Origin: Acidimicrobiia bacterium
Lineage (GTDB): Bacteria; Actinomycetota; Acidimicrobiia; IMCC26256; PALSA-610
Direction: 5' to 3'
Assembly (NCBI GenBank): GCA_027494135.1
Contig: JAOSJK010000001.1
Location: 971,378-1,035,377, forward strand
DNA length: 64,000 nt
Part shown: positions 1 to 9,183 of the stretch, piece after piece
How positions within the stretch are numbered: position 1 is the first letter of the stretch
How the letters are laid out: every line of letters starts with the position of its first letter
Notes under the pieces: generated by a model
Seen by the model: only the letters and a program-made list of their open reading frames with translations
Told to the model about the DNA's origin: nothing
Databases searched by the model: none
Program-made: the position numbers and the translations under genes

Positions 1-510
1 CTCCTTCACCCCCCGGAGATTGACCAGCGTGATCATCAGGATCAGCCCGAGGGCGAGCGGCACGCGGTGGTCTGCCAGGCCGCGGAACGACGGGATGGAG
101 ACGATCGCCGCCACACCCGCGGAGATGGAGACCGCGACGGTGAGGATGTAGTCGACGAGTATCGATGCGCCGGCCACGAGGGAGGCGTTGGCACCCAGGT
201 TCTCCCTGCTCACGACGTAGGACCCACCGCCACCCGGATACGCGTGGATGGTGCGGCGGTACGAGGAGACGACCACCACCAGCAGGACGGCCACCGCCAG
301 TGCGACCGGGATCAGGACGTCGAGGCCGAGCATCAGGCTCGACGCGCCAACGGCAGTCACGAAGAGGATCTCCTCCGTGGCGTACGCGGTGGACGAGATC
401 GCGTCGGAGGAGAACACCGCCAGGCCGATGCGCTTCGAGATGCGCTGGTGCTCCAGCTCCGCCGTGGCGAGGGGCCTGCCTACGAAGACCCGCTTCAGTG
501 ACTTGAACAC
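1..510 (-). CDS. APC-superfamily amino acid permease (N-terminal part)
   Basis: This gene starts at a GTG (510) and runs off the left edge, so only about 170 N-terminal residues are visible. After a short basic cytoplasmic leader comes the first membrane segment with the motif SSDAISSTAYATEE (about residues 34-47), typical of large actinobacterial APC/PotE-type permeases. A second hydrophobic stretch follows and then a glycine-rich YPGGGGSY motif near residue 93, the usual substrate-site loop of this superfamily. It probably imports an amino acid or related solute across the cytoplasmic membrane. It is divergent from two TrkA-like genes, a pairing common in Actinobacteria. The substrate cannot be read from this fragment. 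Confidence 0.85.
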   Translation of the reverse strand, partial: MFKSLKRVFVGRPLATAELEHQRISKRIGLAVFSSDAISSTAYATEEILFVTAVGASSLMLGLDVLIPVALAVAVLLVVVVSSYRRTIHAYPGGGGSYVVSRENLGANASLVAGASILVDYILTVAVSISAGVAAIVSIPSFRGLADHRVPLALGLILMITLVNLRGVKE

Positions 511-574
511 GCGCTGCCCTGCCCGCCTCGATGGCCGGTCCGGGGTCAGCATGCCACCGTGCAGGGCGGGCAAC

Positions 575-657
575 GCGAACCGGGCTGCGAACCGGGCTGC
601 GAACCGGGCTGCGAACCGGGCTGCGAACCGGGCTGCGAACCGGGCTGCGAACCGGGG
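575..657. repeat. 12-bp tandem repeat, about 7 copies
   Basis: The unit GCGAACCGGGCT is repeated six times in full and once in part, without interruption. It lies in the 210-bp space between the divergent permease and the first trkA, so it sits where the promoters of both should be. The copies are identical, which suggests recent expansion by slippage. Confidence 0.95.
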
Positions 658-720
658 TGTGGGCACCCGAGACCGGTAGCATGCGCGCTGACCGGCGGAG
701 CCCGGGTAGGAGGCGGTTGC

Positions 721-1382
721 GTGCATGTAGTAGTCGTCGGCAGCGGCCGCGTCGGCAGCGAGCTCGCGGCTGCCCTCGAGCTGGCGGGCCACACCGTCGC
801 CGTCATCGACAAAGACCCCACCTCGATCCGCAGATTGCCGGCGTCCTTCACGGGGCGCACCGTCGTAGGGCTCGGCTTCTCCCGCGAGGCGCTCGCCGCC
901 GCCGGGATCGACGAGGCCGGAGCCTTCGCCGCCGTGACCAACGGCGACAACTCCAACATCCTCTGCGCGCGGATCGCCCGCGAGAACTACGGCATCGAGC
1001 ACGTCGTGGCCCGGATCTACGACCCCCGCCGGGCGCTCATCTACCAGCGCCTGGGCATCCCCACCGTGGCCACCGTCAGCTGGACCACCGACCAGGTGCT
1101 TCGGCGCCTGCTGCCCGCCGACGTCCAGCACGACTGGATCGACCCGACCGGCAGCATCTGCCTGGTCGAGCGTGAGATCCCCGCCGCAGTCGTCGGCCGC
1201 AAGCTCTCCGCCCTCGACTCCCCGGCCGTTTCTGGCTCACCTCGGTGACCCGTTTCGGGCAGGCGCGCCTCGTCGACAACGACACGCTCGGCCAGGAGGG
1301 CGACCTACTTCACTTCGTCGCCGAGGTCGCCGCGCTCGAAGAGCTCCGAACGCGCCTCGACACGGTGGAGGCGCACCGATGA
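721..1382 (+). CDS. TrkA-family potassium uptake protein 1 (frameshifted)
   Basis: This is a cytoplasmic RCK/TrkA protein that binds NAD(H) or a nucleotide and gates a K+ transporter or the neighbouring permease. The N-terminal Rossmann motif VVGSGRVGSELA lies within the first 15 residues and is followed by an acidic strand end, VIDKD. The GTG at 721 has a clear AGGAGG about 7 bases upstream. The reading frame breaks near 1225. One missing base there would restore a normal TrkA C-terminal end and move the stop to 1380-1382, overlapping the next trkA as ATGA. About 220 residues after correction, the usual single-RCK length. The break looks like a sequence error, not decay, because the downstream frame is well conserved. 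Confidence 0.85.
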
Positions 1383-2041
1383 GGGTCGCGATCGCGGGAG
1401 CCGGGGCCGTCGGCCTCTTCATCGCGAAGGACCTCGGGGCCGCCGGTCACTCCGTGCTGCTCATCGAGCAGGACCCCGCGATCGCAGAGCGTGCGGCAGC
1501 GGCTGAAGGCGTCGAGTGGGGGATCGCCGACGCCTGCGAGGTGACGTCGCTTCAAGACCTTCACCTCGACGAGTGCGACGTCGTCGTCGCCGCGACCGGT
1601 GACGACGAGGACAACCTCGTCTTCTCGCTCCTCGCGAAGCAGGAGTTCGCCGTCCCGCGCGTCATCGCTCGCGTGAACCACCCCGACAACGCGTGGCTGT
1701 TCAACGAGAACTGGGGCGTCGACGTCTCCGTCTCCACCCCCCACCTGGTCACCGCATTGGTCGAGGAGGCCGTCTCCGTCGGCCGGCTGGTCCGCCTGTT
1801 CAGCTTCGAGGGCGGGGGCGCCCGCCTGGTCGAGGTCACGCTCGCCGACGACTCCCCCGCGCTCGACACGGCCCTGAAGGACCTCGACATCCCCCGCGAC
1901 GCCACGATCGTCGCGGTCGTGCGGGAAGAGCACGTGATCATGCCGAGGGGCGACACGATCTTCGAGGCCGGCGACGAGGTGATGGCGATGGTCACCGCCG
2001 ACTCCGAGGACGACGTCCGTCGGATCCTGACCGGCGACTGA
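1379..2041 (+). CDS. TrkA-family potassium uptake protein 2
   Basis: This intact 220-residue protein is the second member of a TrkA pair. It starts with the dinucleotide-binding motif AIAGAGAVGLFIA and an acidic residue at the second strand (LIEQD). A TrkA_C-like domain follows, with ...DEVMAMVTADSEDDVRRIL at the end. The start codon overlaps the stop of the first TrkA by four bases (ATGA), so the two are translationally coupled. Known family role: regulatory subunits of Trk/Ktr-type K+ uptake or of APC-type carriers. No membrane subunit of a Trk system is seen here, so the partner may be the divergent permease. Confidence 0.9.
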   Translation: MRVAIAGAGAVGLFIAKDLGAAGHSVLLIEQDPAIAERAAAAEGVEWGIADACEVTSLQDLHLDECDVVVAATGDDEDNLVFSLLAKQEFAVPRVIARVNHPDNAWLFNENWGVDVSVSTPHLVTALVEEAVSVGRLVRLFSFEGGGARLVEVTLADDSPALDTALKDLDIPRDATIVAVVREEHVIMPRGDTIFEAGDEVMAMVTADSEDDVRRILTGD

Positions 2042-2086
2042 GGCCACACCAGGTACGTGGGTAGGCCGTCGTCCGGCCCGCCCAGC

Positions 2087-2437
2087 TCAGAGGAGCGTGT
2101 AGACAGGGTTGAAGATCTGGGCCGAGCGCCCGGTCCCCGAGACGACGCCCTCGACGACCATCTTCCGCCCCGGCGAGACACCCTGGATCTTGCGTCTCCC
2201 CAGGAAGACCGCCGTAACCGAGCCGCGGCCGTCGCTCACGCTGACCTCCAGCGCCGGCGCGCCGGCACGCGGGACGATCCGCACCGATCGGATCTCGCCC
2301 GCGGCCCTGACTCTCGTACGGGGCTCGAGCGCGTCGAGGCGGTCGCAACCGAGTCGCTCGCAGTAGGAGTCGAGGTCTTCCCGGTCGCGGTCCTCGACCG
2401 GCTTGGTGATCTTCTCCACAAGCTTCCGCAGAGCCAT
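2087..2437 (-). CDS. OB-fold nucleic-acid-binding protein
   Basis: This 116-residue protein begins MALRKLVEKITKPVED and carries a single OB-fold domain over most of its length (about residues 35-110), with the pattern VRAAGEIRSVRI...VTAVFLGRRKIQGV...VVEGVVSG. ATG 2437 is preceded by a strong GGGAGGTGA ribosome site. Small OB-fold proteins of this type sit beside trkA pairs in many Actinobacteria. The domain implies binding of single-stranded DNA or RNA, but no specific function is established. It is convergent with trkA2, whose stop is about 45 bases away. Confidence 0.8.
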   Translation of the reverse strand: MALRKLVEKITKPVEDRDREDLDSYCERLGCDRLDALEPRTRVRAAGEIRSVRIVPRAGAPALEVSVSDGRGSVTAVFLGRRKIQGVSPGRKMVVEGVVSGTGRSAQIFNPVYTLL

Positions 2438-2556
2438 CGCGTCACCTCCCGCGCTACCTCTCCACGGTACCCGGCGCACCCGGCCCGCCTTGCCGCGAGG
2501 GCGCGTCCGTGCACGTGTCCCGGATCGCGGGGGCGCAGGTGGCATCCTTGGCGGCG

Positions 2557-3243
2557 ATGCACCTGCGCCCACGATCGATCATCCCCCTGGGCGCCGTCGT
2601 CGTCATCGCCGTCTCGGCTCTCGCGCTGGCGACCTGCCGCGGCGACGACGACCCGGAGTCCGGCAGAGGCACCGCGGACACGACCGACGACTCGAGCCCC
2701 GCCGACTACGAGGGCTCGGTCGATCTCGAGGTCGGCACGGCGATCATCGCCGGCTCCGGCGGCGAGGCTTCGCTGGACCGCGCGGTCGTCAAGGAAGTGC
2801 TCGCGACGATCGGCGGCTACATCGACGCTGCAGTCGTGGAGCCGCTCCTCACCGGCGAGGCAGCGAAGAAGCTGGAGCGCTTCTTCGGCCTGCGCGTCGT
2901 CACGCGGGTCATGGCCGACGGTGAGGACCGGCCTTCGCTGACAGACGAGGGTCTCCCCGATGTATCCGCCGATCTCGTCTCCAAGGCGCGCCCCGTCGAC
3001 CTCGACGGCCTCGCCGACCCCTCCGGAGCCGTGCTGATGGTCGGAGCCTCGCTCGACCTCGACATCACCACCGCGACCGCCGAGGGTCCCCTGACCATCA
3101 GTCGTGTCGGCGACCTGATCCTCGAGCCCGACGCCGACGGCGGATGGGAGATCACCGGCTACGACATCGAGGTGCGACGCAGATCGGCAGGCGGCAGCAC
3201 GACGACGGCCGCCTCCACCGCGTCGACTACGGAGGCACCGTGA
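2557..3243 (+). CDS. Secreted or lipid-anchored protein of unknown function
   Basis: I do not recognise the family. The 228-residue product starts with a basic leader and one hydrophobic segment (about residues 7-25) that ends ALATC, a weak lipobox because Thr is at position -1. An acidic, Asp-rich linker and a globular domain follow, and the C-terminus is Thr/Ser-rich (TTTAASTASTT), like a surface linker. ATG 2557 was chosen because it puts the hydrophobic core close to the N-terminus; a GTG at 2509 is possible. The stop overlaps the start of the LCP-family gene, so the two are probably co-translated and this protein may serve the cell envelope. Confidence 0.6.
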   Translation: MHLRPRSIIPLGAVVVIAVSALALATCRGDDDPESGRGTADTTDDSSPADYEGSVDLEVGTAIIAGSGGEASLDRAVVKEVLATIGGYIDAAVVEPLLTGEAAKKLERFFGLRVVTRVMADGEDRPSLTDEGLPDVSADLVSKARPVDLDGLADPSGAVLMVGASLDLDITTATAEGPLTISRVGDLILEPDADGGWEITGYDIEVRRRSAGGSTTTAASTASTTEAP

Positions 3244-4154
3244 TCCGACGCGCCGTCATGGTCTCCATCGGTCTGCTCATGTCGCTCGCGCTCGCGCTCT
3301 CCGGGTTGACCGCCGCATGGCTCGCCGGGGTCAAGATCCCCTTCGCCTCGGGTGCCACGTACATGAAGATCGAGAAGGTCGGCTCCGCTCACTTCGCGGG
3401 CGAGCCCGAAGACACCGTCTTCATCCTCCTCGTCGGCAACGACTACCGGCCCGAGGTCGGCGGCGCCCGCGGCGACGCGCTCCACGTCGTCGGTGTCAAC
3501 CCGGCCCTCGGACAGGCGACGATCATCAACATCCCGCGCGACACGTGCGCCTACGTCCCCGGCTCCGGTACGACCAAGATCAACGCCGCTCACGCCCTCG
3601 GTGGACCGAAGCTGCAGGCCGAGGTGCTCGGAACGCTCCTCGGCGTCTCGATCCCCTACGCCGTGTCCGTCGACTTCGCCGGCTTCCAGGGGATCGTCGA
3701 CGGCGCCGGGGGCGTCACGGTCGACGTCCCGACCGCGATGAGCGACCACTACTCCGGCGCCTACTTCGAAGCCGGCGAGGTGCACATGAACGGCTCCCAG
3801 GCCCTCGCGTTCTCGCGAGACCGCCACGACTTCGCCACGGGCGACATCCAGCGGAGCTGGAACCAGGGCTACCTCATCCTCTCCGCGATCGGTCAGCTCC
3901 AGGAGCAGGCGAAGGACACCGCAGGTCGCTTCGAGCTGCTCGCACTCCTCGGACGCCATGCGCAGCTCGACGGCGTGGGACTCGCCGACCTCTACCGCCT
4001 GGGTCGCCTCGCCTACGAGATCGACACCGACCAGGTCAAGAACGTGACGCTGCCCGTCGGCTCGGGCGGCTGCTCGGGCGGTCTCACGCCCAACGGAGAC
4101 GCCCCCGGCCTCCTCGCCGACTTCGCCGACGACGGAGTGCTCCAGGACCACTGA
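3240..4154 (+). CDS. LytR-CpsA-Psr (LCP) family cell-wall glycopolymer transferase
   Basis: LCP enzymes move undecaprenyl-linked glycopolymers onto peptidoglycan outside the cell. This 304-residue protein has one N-terminal membrane anchor (about residues 7-30) and then an LCP domain. Visible hallmarks are LLVGNDYRPEVGGARGDAL (conserved Asp/Arg residues), INIPRDTCAYVPG and KINAAHALGG, which contact pyrophosphate and Mg2+. A later SRDRHDFATGDIQRSWNQ matches the arginine-rich phosphate-binding stretch. GTG 3240 overlaps the previous stop. It is shorter than many actinobacterial members and lacks a C-terminal LytR_C extension. Confidence 0.9.
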   Translation: MIRRAVMVSIGLLMSLALALSGLTAAWLAGVKIPFASGATYMKIEKVGSAHFAGEPEDTVFILLVGNDYRPEVGGARGDALHVVGVNPALGQATIINIPRDTCAYVPGSGTTKINAAHALGGPKLQAEVLGTLLGVSIPYAVSVDFAGFQGIVDGAGGVTVDVPTAMSDHYSGAYFEAGEVHMNGSQALAFSRDRHDFATGDIQRSWNQGYLILSAIGQLQEQAKDTAGRFELLALLGRHAQLDGVGLADLYRLGRLAYEIDTDQVKNVTLPVGSGGCSGGLTPNGDAPGLLADFADDGVLQDH

Positions 4155-4200
4155 CCCGCGCCGGGGCCGCACTGCCGCCGGCTGCCGGTACCCTCGCCCG

Positions 4201-6476
4201 GTGGACGCCTGCGAGACGCTCGACCGGATCGCGGGCGACCCGGAGCTCGACGGCCGCCTCGTGCACAGCGCTGTCATCGCTGCGCGCGAGGAGCGGTTCG
4301 CCGACCCGGTGACGCCGCTCCACCCCGACGTCGAGGCGCGGTTGCGGAGCCGCGGCACCGAGCGGCTCTGGCGGCACCAAGCGGCGGCGATCGACCTCCT
4401 GCGCGCCGGCGAGAACGTGGTCGTCGCCACCGGGACCGCCTCCGGCAAGTCGCTCTGCTACCAGGTTCCGATCGTCGAGTCGGTCGTGTCGGGAGAACGC
4501 GACACCGCGCTCCTCGTCTTCCCCACCAAGGCGCTCGCCCAGGACCAGCTCCGCTCCATCCGGTCGTGGTTGGTACCCGGCCTGAAGGCGGTCACCTACG
4601 ACGGCGACACCGCCACCGACGACCGCACCTGGGCCCGCCGCAACGCGAACGTCGTGCTGACCAACCCCGAGATGCTCCACGTCGGCATCCTCCCGTCGCA
4701 CAAGAGGTGGGCGACCTTCCTCATGCGACTCCGGTACGTGGTGGTCGACGAGCTGCACACCCTGCGCGGGATCTTCGGCAGCCACACCTCGCACGTCCTG
4801 CGGCGCCTCCTACGCGTCTGTGACCACTACGGCTCCAGGCCGTCGTTCTGCTTCGCCAGCGCGACGATCGGCAACCCCGGCGACCTCGCATCCTCACTCT
4901 GCGGGCAGCCCGTCCACGAGATCACCGGAAGACGGGTCACCGCGCTCCGAGCGCGTCCTCGCCTGCTGGCAGCGACCCCTCCTCGACGAGGCCACAGGCG
5001 CGCGCACGTCGGCGAACGTGGAGACCGCCGAGCTCCTCAGCCGGTTCGTCGGCGACGGTCACCAGACGCTCGCGTTCACGCGCAGCCGGCGCGGTGCCGA
5101 GCTGGTCGCGCAGCACGCCCGGCGCTCTCTCTCGCGCACCTCACCCGACCTGGTCGACAAGGTCGCCGCGTACCGTGCCGGCTACCTCGCCCGTGAGCGA
5201 CGCGCCCTCGAGCAGGACCTCACCGAGGGGCGTCTCCTCGGGGTAGCCGCCACCAACGCCCTGGAGCTCGGCATCGACGTAGGCGGCCTCGACGCCGTCG
5301 TCCTCAACGGCTTCCCCGGCACGCTGGCGTCGCTCTGGCAGCAGGCCGGTCGCGCCGGTCGCACGTCGCGGAGATCCGCGGCGGTCCTCGTCGCCGGCGA
5401 CGACCAGCTCGACCAGTGGTACGTCGCCCACCCCGACGAGCTGACCGGGCGTGCTCCCGACGCGCCGTGGTGAACCCCGACAACCCGTTCGTGCTGCGAG
5501 CGCAGGTCGCCTGCGCCGCACACGAGCTGCCGCTGGAGCCGTCCGACGACTCGTGGTTCGGAGAGGGGCTCGACGACGTTGTGCGCGACCTCGTGCACGA
5601 CGACCTCCTCGTGCCGCGCGCGGGAAAGATGTACTGGGCGGGCCGGGAGGCGCCGGCCGCGAAGGTCGGCCTCCGCACAGGCTCGTCGGCGGAGTACCGG
5701 CTGATCGACATCGCCGACGGCCACACGATCGGCACCGTCGACGACGCGCGGGTCTTCTCGGTGGCACACCCCGGAGCCGTCTACCTCCACCAGGGCAGGC
5801 AGTACCGGGTCGACGACCTCGACACCGCCGATCACGTCGCCCTGCTCGAAGCCTTCGACGACGCCGACGAGTACACGCAGCCCCGCTCCGAGAGCGACCT
5901 CGTGATCACCGGCGAGGACCGGTCGGAGGCCGCCGGCCCCGGGGCCGTGCACCTCGGCTCGGTCGAGGTGACGAGCCGCGTCGCGGCGTACCAGCGAAAG
6001 CAGATCTCCGACAACCGGGTGATCGAGGTCTGCGACCTCGACCTCCCGCCGCGCACGCTACCCACGCGCGCGTGCTGGTACACGGTTCCGCTCCCTCGAT
6101 CCTCGAATCCGGACTGGAGCCCGCCCAGGTGCTCGGAACGGTTCACGCAGCCGAGCACGGGCTGATAGGTCTCCTCCCTCTCTTCACCATCTGCGACCGC
6201 TGGGACGTCGGCGGCGTCTCGATCGCATCGCACCCGCAGACCGGCGAGCCGACGATCTTCGTCTACGACGGATACCCGGGCGGCGCCGGAATCGCGGAGC
6301 TGGCCTTCGAGGCCTCGGAACGGCACGTGAGGGCGACGCTCGACCTCGTCGAGGGGTGCCGCTGCGACGACGGCTGCCCGTCGTGCGTGCAGTCGCCGAA
6401 GTGCGGCAACTGGAACGAGTACCTCGACAAGGCCGGCGCGGTCGCCCTGCTGAGGCTCCTCGCCGGCACCCGGTAG
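4201..6476 (+). CDS. DEAD/DEAH-box helicase with DUF1998 Zn-binding C-terminus (MrfA/YprA-like; three frameshifts)
   Basis: An ATP-dependent superfamily 2 helicase of the Hrq1/MrfA type, a group linked to DNA repair. Visible motifs in order: Walker A ATGTASGKS (about residue 79), PTKALAQDQ (Ia), DELH (II), FASAT (III), then ALELGID (V) and QQAGRAGR (VI). The C-terminal DUF1998 region ends with a four-cysteine site, CRCDDGCPSC...KCGNWNE, as in MrfA. The frame shifts near 4928 (one extra G), near 5467 (one missing base) and near 6100; correcting them gives about 758 residues with all motifs in order. It lies beside the tad locus, as a helicase does in mycobacteria, hence the name helicase/secretion neighbourhood for nearby small proteins. 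Confidence 0.9.
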
Positions 6477-6491
6477 CGGCACGACGCGGCC

Positions 6492-6882
6492 CTACCGGCG
6501 AGGGTCGGGCAGTGCCGACGGATGCACCTCCGCGCGCGCCCTCGACCGGGCGGGGCCGAACGCTGCGAGGGGCCCGCCGGGCCGACCGAGCTCCACCACG
6601 ACCTCGGCCGCGAGTCCGGAGCACTCGCACGTGAGCAGCTCGGCGCCGTTCGCGGCGGCCGTCGCGTCTGCGGCCTGGAGCGCGGCCGCGCTCCCGCGGC
6701 CCAGCGCCAGCGAGTCGGCGGCGGCAAGCGCCGACGCGTCGGCGGCAGCGTCGGCGCGCGCTTGCAGGCACCGCCGCCGCGGCGACCCTCCCGAGACCGA
6801 GGATGAGCACCACGCCGATACCGAACGTCGCCAGTGACACCACCGCCACCGAGCCGCGCTCGGCGGCCGGAGCGTTCGTCAC
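6492..6882 (-). CDS. TadE-like protein of the helicase/secretion neighbourhood (frameshifted)
   Basis: This small membrane protein begins with a GTG (6882) that overlaps the stop of the upstream TadE gene. The N-terminus ERGSVAVVSLATFGIGVVL is a pilin-like segment: a short charged start, then one hydrophobic helix. After a frameshift near 6768 the correct frame continues with ADAAADASALAAADSLALG and two cysteines (LLTCECSG), typical of the short actinobacterial TadE-like proteins found between tad genes and a helicase. About 128 residues after correction. It is probably a minor pseudopilin or assembly factor on the outer face of the membrane. The helicase gene converges on it. Confidence 0.75.
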
Positions 6883-7277
6883 CTCTCCGAGCGCATCGTG
6901 ACGCTCGCACTCAGCTCCGGGTCGGGGAAGACCGCTCCGATCAGCGGCAGGTCGGTGTGCGAGACGAAGCGCACCGTGACCGCGCGCGGCTCACCCACGC
7001 CCGGGTTCGGCGCGACCACCACCCAGGCCCCCGGCAGCACCCTCTCGACCGCCGCGCGCACCCGAGCGTCGCCGCCGTCGACGGCCGCCTCCCGCGCCGC
7101 CTCCCGCGCTGCGTGCACCACGAGCACCTGATCGCGGGCGAGGAACGCCGTCTGGATCACAGCGAGCATCGTCAGCACGACGAGAGGTAGAACGAGAGCG
7201 AACTCCGCAGTCGACTGGCCCTGCTCGCGCCGAACCGCGCGCGCAGGGCCCGTCGCCTGCAGTCTTCCGGCGGCCAC
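6879..7277 (-). CDS. TadE-family pilus assembly protein
   Basis: The 132-residue product has the TadE signature EQGQSTAEFALVLPLVVLTM near residue 18: a polar stretch, the conserved Glu, and a single hydrophobic helix. The C-terminal part is a small extracytoplasmic domain. TadE proteins are pseudopilins processed by a TadV-type peptidase and needed for Flp pilus assembly. The GTG start shares one base with the stop of the Flp-pilin gene, and the downstream gene overlaps by GTGA, so this is one transcription unit running right to left. Confidence 0.85.
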   Translation of the reverse strand: MAAGRLQATGPARAVRREQGQSTAEFALVLPLVVLTMLAVIQTAFLARDQVLVVHAAREAAREAAVDGGDARVRAAVERVLPGAWVVVAPNPGVGEPRAVTVRFVSHTDLPLIGAVFPDPELSASVTMRSER

Positions 7278-7525
7278 TACCCCGGCAGGATGAGCTCGAT
7301 GACGCGGTCGAGGAGCCTCGAGATGGCGTCGGTCTTCGTCGCCCAGGCGAGCAGCAGCGCGGCGATCGCGGCAGCGGCGATGATCACCATCGCGTACTCG
7401 GCCGTGGTCTGGCCTCGCTCGCCGGTCGTGCCGCTCTCACTCCCGGCGCCGCCGTTCAGGCGCGCGGCGTTGCTGAAGAGGTTCTGATAGAGGTCTACGC
7501 AGATGCAGAGCAGTCGATGGGGCAC
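7277..7525 (-). CDS. Flp-type pilin, DUF4244 family
   Basis: This 82-residue peptide has the pilin motif GERGQTTAEYAMVIIAAA near residues 35-52, with cleavage expected after the Gly before the TTAEYA segment, then a hydrophobic helix and a short C-terminus. DUF4244 proteins are the usual Flp pilin of actinobacterial tad loci. The GTG at 7525 is preceded by GGGAGG at good spacing. It is the likely structural subunit of the pilus encoded by this operon. The leader of about 35 residues is longer than in classical Flp pilins. Confidence 0.8.
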   Translation of the reverse strand: MPHRLLCICVDLYQNLFSNAARLNGGAGSESGTTGERGQTTAEYAMVIIAAAAIAALLLAWATKTDAISRLLDRVIELILPG

Positions 7526-7608
7526 GGGTACCTCCCGTAGTCGTCGGTGCGGCGCCGCAGCGCTTCGGTCGCGGGGAAGTGCTCGGGGAAGTCGGTGGGG
7601 TTCGCGGG

Positions 7609-8321
7609 TCAGACCCGCCGGAGCCCCGCCAGAACGGCCGGCACGACTGTCAGGAGTCCGAACGCCGGCAGGACACAGAGAACGAGGGGGAAGAGGAGGC
7701 GGACCGACATCGTGCGGGCGCGGGTCTCTGCCTCGCGCCGGAGAGTGGCTCGACCCTCGTCGGCGAGGCGCGCGAGCGCGTCGCCGATCGGCGCTCCGAG
7801 GCGGACCGTCGCACCGAGCGCGTCGGCGAGGGGGCGGAGCAGTGGGACATCGCGGCCCTTCGCGGCCAGCGCGTCGGCGAGCGAGACACCGAGACTGCAC
7901 GCCCTTGACACGTCGCCGAGATGGCCGGCAACCGCAGGCGGCGCCCATGCCGCAGCCGTCTCGAGCGCGAGGTAGGGGGTGCACCCGGCGCCCGCCGCAA
8001 CCCCGATGAGGTCGATCGCGACCGGTATCTCGGCGCGCAGCCTCGCGTCCTCACGGCGCGCGCGGCGCAGTGCCAGCGCCCCTCGCACGACGCGCGGGAC
8101 CGACGCGACACCCGGCACCGAGCGCACGGTCGTACGCACAGCCACCCCAACCCGGGCCGGCCCGTGCAGCGGGTGGCCTAGGGACCCTGGGGCGACCCGC
8201 TCCGGTGGGCGGCGGAGGCCCGAGGCGCGACCGCGGGTTGCCGCCCGTGCTCCCCACGCCACGAAGGGCGCTGCGGCGAGGCACCCCAGCCGAGGGAGAG
8301 CGCGAGCACCTCGGCGGTCAT
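7609..8321 (-). CDS. Type II secretion F domain protein, TadC-like (frameshifted)
   Basis: TadC and TadB are inner-membrane platform proteins of the Flp pilus machine. This product has a first membrane segment MTAEVLALSLG...LAAAPFVAW, then a T2SSF domain with an EIPVAIDLIGVAAGAG helix and the late CSLGVSLADALAA segment, and a C-terminal helix pair (RLLFPLVLCVLPAFGLLTVV). ATG 8321 overlaps the TadB stop as ATGA. The frame breaks near 8290, inside the first helix; a one-base change joins the start to the long downstream frame. About 237 residues, a normal length. Confidence 0.8.
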
Positions 8322-9183
8322 ACCTCCTCCCTGAGCAGGTACCGCATCCAGATCACGCCCAGGGCCTCCAGCGCCAGCCCGGCTGCGAGGCAGGCCCTGC
8401 CCGCAGCCGTCGAGAAGGTCTGCGCCGTCGCCGAGGGTCGGCGGCGGCCGAGAGGGCCAGGAAGCCGGCCGGCCCCGCGCCGACGACGACGGCCGAGAGC
8501 CGGGCCTGCGCCGAGAGGGAGCGCGCCTCTGCCGACGCTGCAAGACCCTGCCGGAGCGACGGCGCGAGCCCCTCGAGTGCGCCGGCCGCCGGTCCACCTA
8601 CCTCGGCAGCGAGCGCGAGTGCGCCGGCCGCCGGCCGCACGCCCCCGACGTCGCGCTCGACGGCCCACGATGCGAGCGCGTCGCCGAGTCGGGAGCCGAG
8701 GCTCACACGCTCGGCGACGCGGAGCAGGTCGGGTGCGAGCGGGCCACCACCGGCCGCCCCGGAGGCGATCGCGCTCTCGACCGTCGCGCCTCCGCGCAGC
8801 TCGGTCGCGACCGCGTCGAGTAGCTCCGGAACTGCCGCGCCTGCCCTCCGGTCGCGCCGGTGCCTCGACAGGTGCAGCCAGACCGGTCCGGCGCCGAGAG
8901 CGACGAGAACGGCGGCGACCGCAACGGCCGGCGCCATTCCTACGCCGAGGAGACCGGCTGCGAGCACGGCAACCAGCCAGGTCTGCACGGCCCCCTCGGG
9001 AGTCGCGGCGACGCCGGCGGCCTCGAGCCGTGACTTCAAAGGGGCGCGCAGCCGAGCGGGGATCCGCGAGCGCGTCGCGGTGCGGAGCCCTCCCGCGCGC
9101 GTTGCAGCGCCGACCTTCGAGGCCGAGCGGGCAAGCAGACCCGACGCAACGAAGCCGGCGCACGCGATCGTCGCCGTCAGCAC
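8318..9183 (-). CDS. Type II secretion F domain protein, TadB-like (frameshifted)
   Basis: This is the second platform protein of the pilus machine. It has two N-terminal hydrophobic stretches, a T2SSF domain with ELLDAVATELRGGATVESAI and LGDALASWA, and a C-terminal membrane region that is only complete after a frameshift near 8438, where the frame changes to one ending MRYLLREEV. The start is uncertain: GTG 9183 has GAGG about 10 bases upstream and sits just before the TadA stop, while a GTG at 9192 is also possible. Neighbours TadA and TadC overlap it by a few bases. Confidence 0.78.

Noticed and set aside
575-657. Possible CRISPR array
   Set aside because: The 12-bp units are contiguous with no spacers and no cas genes are present.
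3159-4448. Long reading frame opposite the LCP and helicase genes
   Set aside because: It is a shadow of the + strand genes caused by high GC at third positions; the product has no recognisable domain.
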